Below, piece after piece: positions 55,451 through 60,936 of a DNA stretch of 63,429 bases; the stretch's first letter is position 1, and each line of letters begins with the position of its first letter. This DNA comes from a virus: the IMG/VR virus record IMGVR_UViG_3300046804_004277, positions 1 through 63,429 of that record; one strand, given 5' to 3'. Under the pieces are notes generated by a model. The model was not told the DNA's origin. It saw only the letters and a program-made list of their open reading frames with translations, and searched no databases. The position numbers and the translations under genes are program-made.

Positions 55451-55852
55451 TTATCCCGTTGCCTCTAGTATGAATGAAAACTGTTGTGTAGGAATTTCTT
55501 GCCCTATAATATCAAAATTAATTGTAACTTCAAAATTATTAATGTCTGGTTGAGGATTTACTTCAACATTCACATTTGTGACCCTTGGTTCATAATTTGA
55601 AACTGCAACAAGAATTTGATCTCTAATAACTGAAGCAGTACCAAAATCTACAAATTCAAATAAACTGGAACGAACATTTGAACCAATTGTAGAATTAAAA
55701 AATCTTTCAGTTGGAATTGTTTCAACTATATTTCGAACAGAACGTATAATTGCAGTTTCATTCTTAAGAATTGGTAAATCCTTAGTCACAGGATGAGGCT
55801 CAAAGGATAAACTAATATCTTTAAATGATCTAGATATCCTAGTAATTGCCAT
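55451..55852 (-). CDS. gp25: gp25 baseplate wedge protein
   Basis: 133 residues (T4: 132), lysozyme-like gp25 family. It has the family's core ILKNETAIIRSVRNIVETIP followed by TERFFNSTIGSNVRSSLFE and a C-terminal strand pair. The T4 EPR-type motif appears as the YEPRVTNVNVEV segment. It joins sheath and baseplate wedge. A CATAAATA late promoter lies 21 nt upstream. Confidence 0.95.
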   Translation of the reverse strand: MAITRISRSFKDISLSFEPHPVTKDLPILKNETAIIRSVRNIVETIPTERFFNSTIGSNVRSSLFEFVDFGTASVIRDQILVAVSNYEPRVTNVNVEVNPQPDINNFEVTINFDIIGQEIPTQQFSFILEATG

Positions 55853-55873
55853 CGGACATAAAATTTCTTAATT

Positions 55874-55881
55874 TATTTATG
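55874..55881 (-). promoter_or_regulatory. Late promoter (CATAAATA) for gp25-gp6 and the giant gene
   Basis: Late octamer 21 nt upstream of the gp25 ATG. Confidence 0.65.
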
Positions 55882-55882
55882 T

Positions 55883-56125
55883 TCATTTCCAAGGAGATCC
55901 ATAGACTGGCTCTGTTCCATAGGACCAATCATCATAATCTTCATCATTTCTGATTTTTTCGTGCAACTCAACTTGCTTTTTAAAGTCATGCTTTGGCGCC
56001 AAATCGTGCATAACCTCTTGTATGACTCTTTTGGGAGGTTGATTATCATAATCTGTAATCAATCTTGTGGTTCCCCACATTTGATGCATATAATTACTGT
56101 CTCTATCGACTGGTAAATTAGACAT
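55883..56125 (-). CDS. Conserved small cyanophage protein, 80 aa
   Basis: Starts MSNLPVDRDSNYMHQMWGTT, contains PPKRVIQEVMHDLAPKHDFK, and ends DDWSYGTEPVYGSPWK. Charged and soluble. A perfect 8-bp hairpin (56134-56141 with 56147-56154) ends one base into the GGAG Shine-Dalgarno, which may modulate translation. It sits directly before gp25. Function unknown. Confidence 0.7.
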   Translation of the reverse strand: MSNLPVDRDSNYMHQMWGTTRLITDYDNQPPKRVIQEVMHDLAPKHDFKKQVELHEKIRNDEDYDDWSYGTEPVYGSPWK

Positions 56126-56192
56126 TTTAGCTCCTGTTTTAATGAATAAAACAGAACTTTTATGAAGGAGGTTGCTATCTCCTATTGTCTAT

Positions 56193-56519
56193 TTAACGAT
56201 CTATTTCTCTGATGCTATAATTGTCCGAATTCAGATATTTTAACAACTCTAAAGCAATTAATTTGGGATTTCCCTCTCCACATGTATAGACATCAATCGC
56301 TATACAACCTTCTTCTGGCCAAGTATGACAAGAAACGTGACTTTCTGAGAGTGCAATGACAATTGTACATCCTTGTGGAACGAAACAGTGCTGATAAATG
56401 TTGAGAATCGTCATTCCAGCACGTTTAATTCCGTTCTCCATCACCTCTTGAATGGTAATTCCATCATTTAAGAGGTCAAATTTAACATCATACACCTCTA
56501 ACAGGAGGTGTTTACCCAT
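56193..56519 (-). CDS. speD: S-adenosylmethionine decarboxylase proenzyme (SpeD)
   Basis: 108 residues from the ATG at 56519 (MGKHLLLEVYDVKFDLLNDG). SESHVSCHTWPEEGCIAIDV carries the self-cleavage site: the chain is cut before the serine of ESH, which becomes the pyruvoyl cofactor. The TCGEGNP segment holds the conserved cysteine region. The enzyme makes decarboxylated AdoMet for spermidine synthesis. speD is a known auxiliary metabolic gene of cyanophages. Polyamines may help condense packaged DNA. It follows a strong terminator. Confidence 0.93.
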   Translation of the reverse strand: MGKHLLLEVYDVKFDLLNDGITIQEVMENGIKRAGMTILNIYQHCFVPQGCTIVIALSESHVSCHTWPEEGCIAIDVYTCGEGNPKLIALELLKYLNSDNYSIREIDR

Positions 56520-56570
56520 CGAAAAGCGTTTCAAGGCATCAAAACCCACTAAAAATTTATTTATTTTACA

Positions 56571-56596
56571 AAAAAAGCGGGAATTACCCGCTTTTT
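56571..56596. terminator. Terminator between the 49-aa gene and speD
   Basis: Stem AAAAAGCGGG/CCCGCTTTTT, loop AATTA, with A/T runs on both sides, so it could act in either direction. It ends transcription of the 49-aa gene. Confidence 0.85.
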
Positions 56597-56616
56597 GAAC
56601 TTTCTTTAGTTTTATA

Positions 56617-56766
56617 TTATCCTTTACCCTGACCCCTATACTTCTTACGTGCTCCATTACGAGAAGAAGCAGCATACTTAGTCCCTCCTCCGTCTCCTTG
56701 ACGAGACTTTTTAGGCGGTCCAGGAATATAAGAGCTCTTATTTAAACCAACTTTCGCCTTTGCCAT
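56617..56766 (-). CDS. Small basic glycine-rich protein, 49 aa
   Basis: Starts MAKAKVGLNKSSYIPGPPKK and ends GARKKYRGQGKG, with GGGTKYAASSR between. Very basic and probably disordered. A near-identical small protein is common in cyanophages. Its 5' end overlaps the neighbouring gene's 3' end. Possibly nucleic-acid binding. Confidence 0.7.
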   Translation of the reverse strand: MAKAKVGLNKSSYIPGPPKKSRQGDGGGTKYAASSRNGARKKYRGQGKG

Positions 56767-56918
56767 TCATGTTCTCCGATAATTTCAGTTTCAAGGTCTT
56801 CTGGGCATGGAGAACCTGTCTGATAATATTCAATTGACAGATCCTCCATGATATTGAAATATTCTTCTTCTGTAAGATTCGAGTATATTTTACGTCCTTT
56901 ACAAAGAATATTGTACAT
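56742..56918 (-). CDS. Small conserved cyanophage protein, 58 aa
   Basis: Starts MYNILCKGRKIYSNLTEEEY at the ATG at 56918; an upstream TTG is less likely. It ends EDLETEIIGEHEWQRRKLV. Acidic, helical. It follows the glycosyltransferase stop by 11 bp, so it is in the same transcript. Function unknown. Confidence 0.7.
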   Translation of the reverse strand: MYNILCKGRKIYSNLTEEEYFNIMEDLSIEYYQTGSPCPEDLETEIIGEHEWQRRKLV

Positions 56919-56929
56919 ATTGTTATAAA

Positions 56930-57682
56930 TCAAATAATTCTTGTTTTTTCGTGACCAACTCTGATACGAGGATCACACCAGATTTCAAAGCCTGCTTCCT
57001 TTGCATCCAAACAGAACGATACATCTTCTCCACACATATCTTGAACCTCACCAGATTCAAAGACTTGCATCTTCGGAGCAAACCAAGGATATTCCAGATT
57101 CTCAAAAACTCCTTTCTTAATTAAAACCCATCCAAAACCAGTATAGTCTACTGTGAAAGGTTTACGACGCTTTGAGATACTCTCAACAGTTTCATGATTC
57201 ATCACTCCACCATTGTTACGGAAGTCATCCTCCTCTAACCAATGAGCAACTGATGTAGTATGACCATCTTCGGTCGCATACCAACCAGCAGAGATGTCCT
57301 TATCCATTAAGATAAGTTGCCAAAACTTTTCAGTATTGAAAACAATATCAGAGTCAATCCAAAGTTGCCAATCATAAGGAAGTTTACCATCCCAAGGAAC
57401 TTGTTTCGGTCCACGCAGAACGTTCGCGCCTAAACATTTGCATCTTGCAAAATTTACCATCGATGAATAGTCTTGCGAGATTTGAATGCTTGCTCCTGCC
57501 TGCACTAAATCAAAACACAGTTGAACAAAACTCTTCAGGTAGGTATATGAAACTCCACGCCCAGGAAGACAAAAGACAATTGATTTGCCTCTTACCATTT
57601 CTTTTGCCAGAGCATAATCCCATTCTTCTTCTTGTGGTGCCGCACTGGGCGCCTTTGCCTTTACCGTAAATCCTTTTGCCAT
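56930..57682 (-). CDS. GT-A type glycosyltransferase
   Basis: 250 residues. LWIDSDIVF places a DxD metal site at 110-112. GRGVSYTYLKSFVQL near the front and GFGWVLIKKGVFENLEYPWF, CGEDVSFCLDAKEAGF and HEKTRII later fit a nucleotide-sugar glycosyltransferase of the GT-A fold found in many phages. It could glycosylate virion proteins, DNA bases or host surface sugars. The acceptor is unknown. It is the first gene after the change from the small-gene array. Confidence 0.8.
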   Translation of the reverse strand: MAKGFTVKAKAPSAAPQEEEWDYALAKEMVRGKSIVFCLPGRGVSYTYLKSFVQLCFDLVQAGASIQISQDYSSMVNFARCKCLGANVLRGPKQVPWDGKLPYDWQLWIDSDIVFNTEKFWQLILMDKDISAGWYATEDGHTTSVAHWLEEDDFRNNGGVMNHETVESISKRRKPFTVDYTGFGWVLIKKGVFENLEYPWFAPKMQVFESGEVQDMCGEDVSFCLDAKEAGFEIWCDPRIRVGHEKTRII

Positions 57683-57734
57683 AAAGATAAGTTGTTTACT
57701 TTCATATCATACAATATTATGTAGCATCTGTCAA

Positions 57735-57905
57735 TTAGTTTCTTTCTGACAGAATTAAGTCATCTCCGTCCATAGATATTCGGATTTCCGTATCCTCATA
57801 CCATTCAAGTTCATTCATAATTTGCTCTGGAAGAAATATAAAGTATTTGCCACTAATTGGATCGACCTGTACGGGCTCAAAAATTTCCTCGGAATTTTTT
57901 TGCAT
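57735..57905 (-). CDS. AbrB/MazE-like small protein, 56 aa
   Basis: Starts MQKNSEEIFEPVQVDPISGK, then YFIFLPEQIMNELEWYEDTE and IRISMDGDDLILSERN. The layout (strand, LPxxIxxxLxWxxxTEIxI, strand) is that of a swapped-hairpin AbrB domain, seen in transition-state regulators and antitoxins. No toxin gene is adjacent. It may regulate transcription. Two TATAAT-like boxes are upstream (57913-57918 and 57935-57940). Confidence 0.6.
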   Translation of the reverse strand: MQKNSEEIFEPVQVDPISGKYFIFLPEQIMNELEWYEDTEIRISMDGDDLILSERN

Positions 57906-58127
57906 TTTTTGTATTATAATTAACCTTTTTCAAGATTATATAGTATCAGGAATTTTTTGAGCAGAGAGATATTTAGAGGTCGATTTGGGTCGTTTATAGC
58001 TTAGGGTAGTGGTGCGTTTTTATATACGGGGGCGCGGCGCGGCACCCCCCACCCCCCGCCGACTGCCAAACACGAACGCATAAGACTGCCCCCCACGAAT
58101 ATTCGTGAGAAGCAGGGGGGCGACCCC
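57906..58127. other. 222-bp intergenic region at a sharp GC boundary, with a 14-bp palindrome
   Basis: AT-rich up to about 58,020, then abruptly GC-rich with C- and G-tracts. CACGAATATTCGTG (58094-58107) is a perfect palindrome nested between CCCCC and GGGGGG tracts. A CTAAATA late-type box lies near 57,970. No gene is visible. It could be an operator, a recombination joint or a transcription-boundary site. Confidence 0.5.
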
Positions 58128-58144
58128 TCACCCGAAGGTGGGGG
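58124..58144 (-). terminator. UUCG-tetraloop hairpin over the stop of the 62-aa gene
   Basis: The minus strand reads a C-rich arm, TTCG loop and G-rich arm (CCCACC-TTCG-GGTGAGGG) spanning the TGA stop. It is very stable but lacks a T-run, so termination efficiency is uncertain. Confidence 0.5.
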
Positions 58145-58316
58145 TCTTTACGCTGTCGGCATGGGTCTCAGCATACTGGGCTGCCAGCACGGTGGCGGGC
58201 AACCCCCAGTGAATGTAGGCGGACGGGCGGGAACCGTTCTTCAACTGGTCAGCACGGGAGATCCACTTGATTTGGCGGGTCTGGAGGTCAGAGCACATGG
58301 CAAGGGGGAAACGCAT
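58128..58316 (-). CDS. Hypothetical protein, 62 aa
   Basis: The start is set at the ATG at 58316 (MRFPLAMCSDLQTRQIKWIS) because TACAAT lies 25 nt upstream, as for its neighbours; a longer frame would begin inside that element. It ends HADSVKTPTFG. GC-rich codons. No family recognised. Confidence 0.6.
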   Translation of the reverse strand: MRFPLAMCSDLQTRQIKWISRADQLKNGSRPSAYIHWGLPATVLAAQYAETHADSVKTPTFG

Positions 58317-58340
58317 CGGTCGTCTGTCGGTTGCTTTGGA

Positions 58341-58346
58341 ATTGTA
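58341..58346 (-). promoter_or_regulatory. TACAAT -10 element
   Basis: 25 nt upstream of the 62-aa gene start. One of six identical elements in this array. Confidence 0.5.
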
Positions 58347-58366
58347 GGGCACGAACGGGGCAGGGG

Positions 58367-58591
58367 TCAGTACCCCAGCCAGACCAGGAACTCACCGCAG
58401 TCGATCCGCTCTCCTTCCAGGTGCCCATAGTCGGCGGCGAAGTCGGAGAGGCAGGAGTGCATGGCGGCAGACTCCAGAGCGATGTGCCAGGCGATGGTGT
58501 CGTTGGCGGGGTGAGAGCAATCCCAGAGGATGTCGGAGAAGGTCGTGCCAGGGGCGTACACGTTCAGGCAGTCGCGGAGGGCGGTGGTCAT
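58367..58591 (-). CDS. Hypothetical protein, 74 aa
   Basis: MTTALRDCLNVYAPGTTFSD followed by a helical region WHIALESAAMHSCLSDFAAD and the tail CGEFLVWLGY. GC-rich, acidic, several cysteines. It has its own extended -10 (TGCTACAAT). I do not recognise the family. Confidence 0.65.
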   Translation of the reverse strand: MTTALRDCLNVYAPGTTFSDILWDCSHPANDTIAWHIALESAAMHSCLSDFAADYGHLEGERIDCGEFLVWLGY

Positions 58592-58613
58592 GAGGTCCGT
58601 TGCGGATGAGAGA

Positions 58614-58622
58614 ATTGTAGCA
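58614..58622 (-). promoter_or_regulatory. Extended -10 TGCTACAAT
   Basis: 23 nt upstream of the 74-aa gene; it follows the previous stop codon by only a few bases. Confidence 0.55.
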
Positions 58623-58627
58623 CGGGG

Positions 58628-58807
58628 TCAGCGCCACTCCAGGAAGGTGGCAGGGTTGCCGTAGTCCCCAATCACGACCCCATTGCAGCGGACCTCAGCG
58701 TACCCATACTCCTCAGAGAGGGAGTAGCACAAATCCCAGGCACGGTCCTCATCAGTGGTCGTGTTCTCCCAGGGGGCGGAGGGGCAGATAACGTCGTAGC
58801 GGGTCAT
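58628..58807 (-). CDS. Hypothetical protein, 59 aa
   Basis: MTRYDVICPSAPWENTTTDE leads to WDLCYSLSEEYGYAEVRCNG and GDYGNPATFLEWR. The pattern suggests a short alpha-beta fold. Tightly packed between neighbours in the same direction. GC-rich. Unknown function. Confidence 0.6.
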   Translation of the reverse strand: MTRYDVICPSAPWENTTTDEDRAWDLCYSLSEEYGYAEVRCNGVVIGDYGNPATFLEWR

Positions 58808-58817
58808 GAGTCGTTTC

Positions 58818-58841
58818 GTTTGGTATGGGTTAATCCTACAG
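58818..58841 (-). repeat. 24-bp leader repeat, copy 1 (CATACCAAAC type)
   Basis: The same 24 bases, with one mismatch, occur at 59918-59941. Both copies lie just upstream of a small gene, suggesting duplicated promoter-leader units. Confidence 0.7.
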
Positions 58842-58888
58842 CAAACCCCCCACCGAATCGGCAGGGGGTTGTGGCGGTTTTTAGATTG

Positions 58889-59026
58889 TCACCAGATGAT
58901 GGGGGTTCCTTCGGCATCGGTGACGGTTCCCGCTTTCAGGTCGTCAGCGATAGAGTCCAGGATGCTCAGCAGTTCGGCGCCAGTGGAGGCACGGTTCAGC
59001 AGAGCGGTTGCAAGGTCAAGAGTCAT
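58889..59026 (-). CDS. Hypothetical protein, 45 aa
   Basis: MTLDLATALLNRASTGAELL then SILDSIADDLKAGTVTDAEG and TPIIW. Helical and acidic. Small phage proteins of this type (LLxRAxTGxELLxILDSI) are common in cyanophage genomes. Same orientation and spacing as its neighbours. Confidence 0.6.
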   Translation of the reverse strand: MTLDLATALLNRASTGAELLSILDSIADDLKAGTVTDAEGTPIIW

Positions 59027-59063
59027 GGTAGGATTGTGAGTTGGAATGAAAGGGGGAAAGGGG

Positions 59064-59198
59064 TCAGGGTGCCACGTGGGCAGGAGTGCCGCAGGAGCGG
59101 TAGAAGTCTACCATGCGCTCTGCCTCCTGAATGGTGGGGAACCACTGCTCACGCCAGACCTGAGCATAGGGAGCGAAGTAACGGATGCAGGTTCGCAT
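59064..59198 (-). CDS. Hypothetical protein, 44 aa
   Basis: MRTCIRYFAPYAQVWREQWF then PTIQEAERMVDFYRSCGTPA. The start is set at the ATG at 59198, 27 nt downstream of TACAAT, rather than an upstream in-frame ATG that lies ahead of the promoter. Unknown function. Confidence 0.6.
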   Translation of the reverse strand: MRTCIRYFAPYAQVWREQWFPTIQEAERMVDFYRSCGTPAHVAP

Positions 59199-59224
59199 GG
59201 GATGAGAGCGGGTGAACTGAGAGA

Positions 59225-59233
59225 ATTGTAGCA
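59225..59233 (-). promoter_or_regulatory. Extended -10 TGCTACAAT
   Basis: 27 nt upstream of the 44-aa gene; immediately behind the stop of the 54-aa gene. Confidence 0.55.
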
Positions 59234-59235
59234 GG

Positions 59236-59400
59236 TCAGGCGGCAATTAGAACGTCGTCCTCCCAGCGGGCAAATTCCAGAATCTCATCATAGGCGGCAT
59301 CGATGGCACGGCAGGCATCTGCTTTCAGGATGGCATTGCGGCACTGGGCAGCAATCTCATCAATGTTCAGAGCGCGGTCGGTGTCGGGGTTGTAGCGCAT
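59236..59400 (-). CDS. Hypothetical protein, 54 aa
   Basis: MRYNPDTDRALNIDEIAAQC then RNAILKADACRAIDAAYDEI and LEFARWEDDVLIAA. Helical, acidic, GC-rich. No family recognised. A TACACT-like box lies upstream. Confidence 0.6.
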   Translation of the reverse strand: MRYNPDTDRALNIDEIAAQCRNAILKADACRAIDAAYDEILEFARWEDDVLIAA

Positions 59401-59472
59401 GGGGTTGGTTGCGTTTGCTTTGGTAGTGTAGGGCAGTCTTTAGGGCGCTGCCGTTCCCAGTGTGCCAGTTAA

Positions 59473-59655
59473 TCAGGCGGTTGCCAGAGCGGATTCCAGG
59501 CACACCTCCCGCAGTTCCAGCAGGGCATAATCGTAGAACCCCTGCTGGAGTTCGTGCTGGTATGCCTCAGCGGTGGACTTGCAATCGAACAGGCGGAGGG
59601 ATTCGAAGTCGGTGCCCTCATAATCCCAACCGCCAATCACAGAGTAGACTTGCAT
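59473..59655 (-). CDS. Hypothetical protein, 60 aa
   Basis: MQVYSVIGGWDYEGTDFESL then RLFDCKSTAEAYQHELQQGF and YDYALLELREVCLESALATA. It resembles short cyanophage proteins with a VxGGWDYEG start. It is preceded by one copy of the 32-bp promoter repeat. Confidence 0.65.
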   Translation of the reverse strand: MQVYSVIGGWDYEGTDFESLRLFDCKSTAEAYQHELQQGFYDYALLELREVCLESALATA

Positions 59656-59665
59656 CGTTCGGGTC

Positions 59666-59697
59666 CGTTTGGTATGAGACTATTGTAAGGGGTCAGG
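59666..59697 (-). repeat. 32-bp direct repeat containing TACAAT, copy 1
   Basis: Identical over 32 bp to 60200-60231. On the minus strand it holds TACAAT followed by the CATACCAAACG leader, and ends next to the start of the 60-aa gene. Confidence 0.85.
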
Positions 59698-59729
59698 TGA
59701 GGGGTTGGTGCCCCCCGTGTGCCAGTGCC

Positions 59730-59906
59730 TCAATCGGCATAGAGGGATTGAAAGTCCTCCACAAACTCCCGTGCCTCATCACCAGAGAGGCGGGAGACCA
59801 TCTCAAGGGCAACGGTCTCCCAGGAGTAGAGGTCTGCCAGGTCACAGATGGCAGCACGTGCCTGGGAGGCGGAGAGTTCGGCGGCGTTGATTTGAGCGTA
59901 TGCCAT
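59730..59906 (-). CDS. Hypothetical protein, 58 aa
   Basis: MAYAQINAAELSASQARAAI then CDLADLYSWETVALEMVSRL and SGDEAREFVEDFQSLYAD. Helical and acidic. It is preceded by the second copy of the 24-bp leader repeat. Unknown function. Confidence 0.6.
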   Translation of the reverse strand: MAYAQINAAELSASQARAAICDLADLYSWETVALEMVSRLSGDEAREFVEDFQSLYAD

Positions 59907-59917
59907 GGGGTTGGTTT

Positions 59918-59941
59918 GTTTGGTATGGGATAATCCTACAG
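59918..59941 (-). repeat. 24-bp leader repeat, copy 2
   Basis: Matches 58818-58841 with one difference and lies 12 nt upstream of the 58-aa gene. Confidence 0.7.
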
Positions 59942-59951
59942 GGTCGGGGGG

Positions 59952-60191
59952 TCAGAAGGCAACCAACTGGTCCAGTTCCCATTGCGGCACAGTCTGAACG
60001 GTGCCGCCGCAGTTCTTCCGCAACCAGGCATTGATGTGCTTGGTGGTGGTGCTGCTCCACTTGTAGGCGGTGCGGACCCATCCCTTTCCAGGCACCAGAG
60101 CGGCAACAGGGGTGGAGTAGGAGAACAGGACCTCGGTTCCGTCTGCCAGGGAGACCTCGGTTTGGTTGCTGCCGATGGATTGGACTTTCAT
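59952..60191 (-). CDS. Conserved phage protein, 79 aa
   Basis: MKVQSIGSNQTEVSLADGTE, VLFSYSTPVAALVPGKGWVR, TAYKWSSTTTKHINAWLRKN. Small proteins with this VLFSYxTPVA...TxKWSxTTxKHINxWL pattern are widespread in phages of many hosts (annotated as a DUF). The fold is beta-rich with a C-terminal helix. Preceded by copy 2 of the 32-bp promoter repeat. Function unknown. Confidence 0.75.
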   Translation of the reverse strand: MKVQSIGSNQTEVSLADGTEVLFSYSTPVAALVPGKGWVRTAYKWSSTTTKHINAWLRKNCGGTVQTVPQWELDQLVAF

Positions 60192-60199
60192 GGTGGGGT

Positions 60200-60231
60200 C
60201 GTTTGGTATGAGACTATTGTAAGGGGTCAGG
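60200..60231 (-). repeat. 32-bp direct repeat containing TACAAT, copy 2
   Basis: Identical to 59666-59697; it provides the -10 element for the 79-aa gene. Confidence 0.85.
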
Positions 60232-60250
60232 GGGGCGCTGCTAGGAATGC

Positions 60251-60274
60251 TGTGCCACTCTGTCAGGTGTCACA
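60251..60274 (-). repeat. TGTGCCA stem-loop over the stop of the MutH-like gene
   Basis: Arms TGTGCCA (60251-60257) and TGTCACA (60268-60274), one mismatch, spanning the TGA at 60270-60272. Confidence 0.65.
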
Positions 60275-60854
60275 GGACCTCCTTCCCGAACTTGCCGCAG
60301 AGGTAGAATGCCATTCCTTTATCTTTCAGGATGCAACCTGCAAAGGTCAAAGGAACATAGCGCCCATTGGTTTTAGATGCTTTGGTGCGGATTTGCAGCA
60401 GACCATTAGGACCCGTCACAGTGTTAAGTTCACTGCCAGCATCAAATGCACTACGGATGGCATCACAAATGAACTGATAATCCTCTGCCAATTCCTGATA
60501 GTGCTCAGGATGAGTTTCGGGATTCAGTACCTCGGTGCCCACATAATCATTGGCACGGGTGAAACCAACGTAGATGGTCTGAGAGAGTTTCTCACCGACC
60601 TTACTTTCAGAGAAGGTAACACCGTCTTCAATGATTTCAGAGAGGCAGTGCTTCAGTTGGGTGACAGCGATAGACTCACCAACCGTGAAGGTCTTAAGTT
60701 CACCATCCACCAAATCTTTCAGGTTGGAACTGTTAGGAATGCCCAGGGCGGTTTCAATCAGTTGCCCACGGGAACCTTTGTTCTTCCCAGGTTTGGCGAA
60801 TGCAGAGAAGTCGGTGACCTTCAGTTGGGCAGCGACTTGCAGAGTTTCAAGCAT
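60270..60854 (-). CDS. MutH/Sau3AI-like endonuclease
   Basis: 194 residues. KGSRGQLIETALG (26-38) and DLVDGELKTF (47-56) reproduce the MutH/Sau3AI active site: a Glu in the GxLxE helix (E34) and D...ExK (D47 or D50, E52, K54). MutH cuts at GATC in mismatch repair, and Sau3AI is the related restriction enzyme. Later segments (IYVGFTRANDYVGTE) may form the DNA-contact half. No methylase is seen nearby. It could degrade host DNA, act in repair or exclude other phages. TACAAT lies 23 nt upstream. Confidence 0.75.
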   Translation of the reverse strand: MLETLQVAAQLKVTDFSAFAKPGKNKGSRGQLIETALGIPNSSNLKDLVDGELKTFTVGESIAVTQLKHCLSEIIEDGVTFSESKVGEKLSQTIYVGFTRANDYVGTEVLNPETHPEHYQELAEDYQFICDAIRSAFDAGSELNTVTGPNGLLQIRTKASKTNGRYVPLTFAGCILKDKGMAFYLCGKFGKEVL

Positions 60855-60876
60855 CGGGTGGGTTGCTGATGAGTGT

Positions 60877-60882
60877 ATTGTA
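60877..60882 (-). promoter_or_regulatory. TACAAT -10 element for the MutH-like gene
   Basis: 23 nt upstream of the ATG at 60854. Confidence 0.5.
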
Positions 60883-60910
60883 GAGCATCAGGCAGACACC
60901 ACAAGGGGGT

Positions 60911-60936
60911 GTGTGCCACCTATTCAACTGGCACAC
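60911..60936 (-). repeat. Perfect GTGTGCCA/TGGCACAC stem-loop over a stop codon
   Basis: Eight paired bases (60911-60918 with 60929-60936) with the TGA of the ligase-like gene in the loop. Best-preserved member of the family. Confidence 0.8.

Noticed and set aside
56193-56675. Longer SpeD with 52 extra N-terminal residues
   Set aside because: The extra part crosses the strong terminator at 56571-56596 and does not resemble SpeD, whose usual start is MGKHLLLE-like.
59982-60869. 295-codon open frame on the plus strand
   Set aside because: It spans the opposite strand of the MutH-like gene and the conserved 79-aa gene, including their promoters. Composition effect of the GC-rich region.
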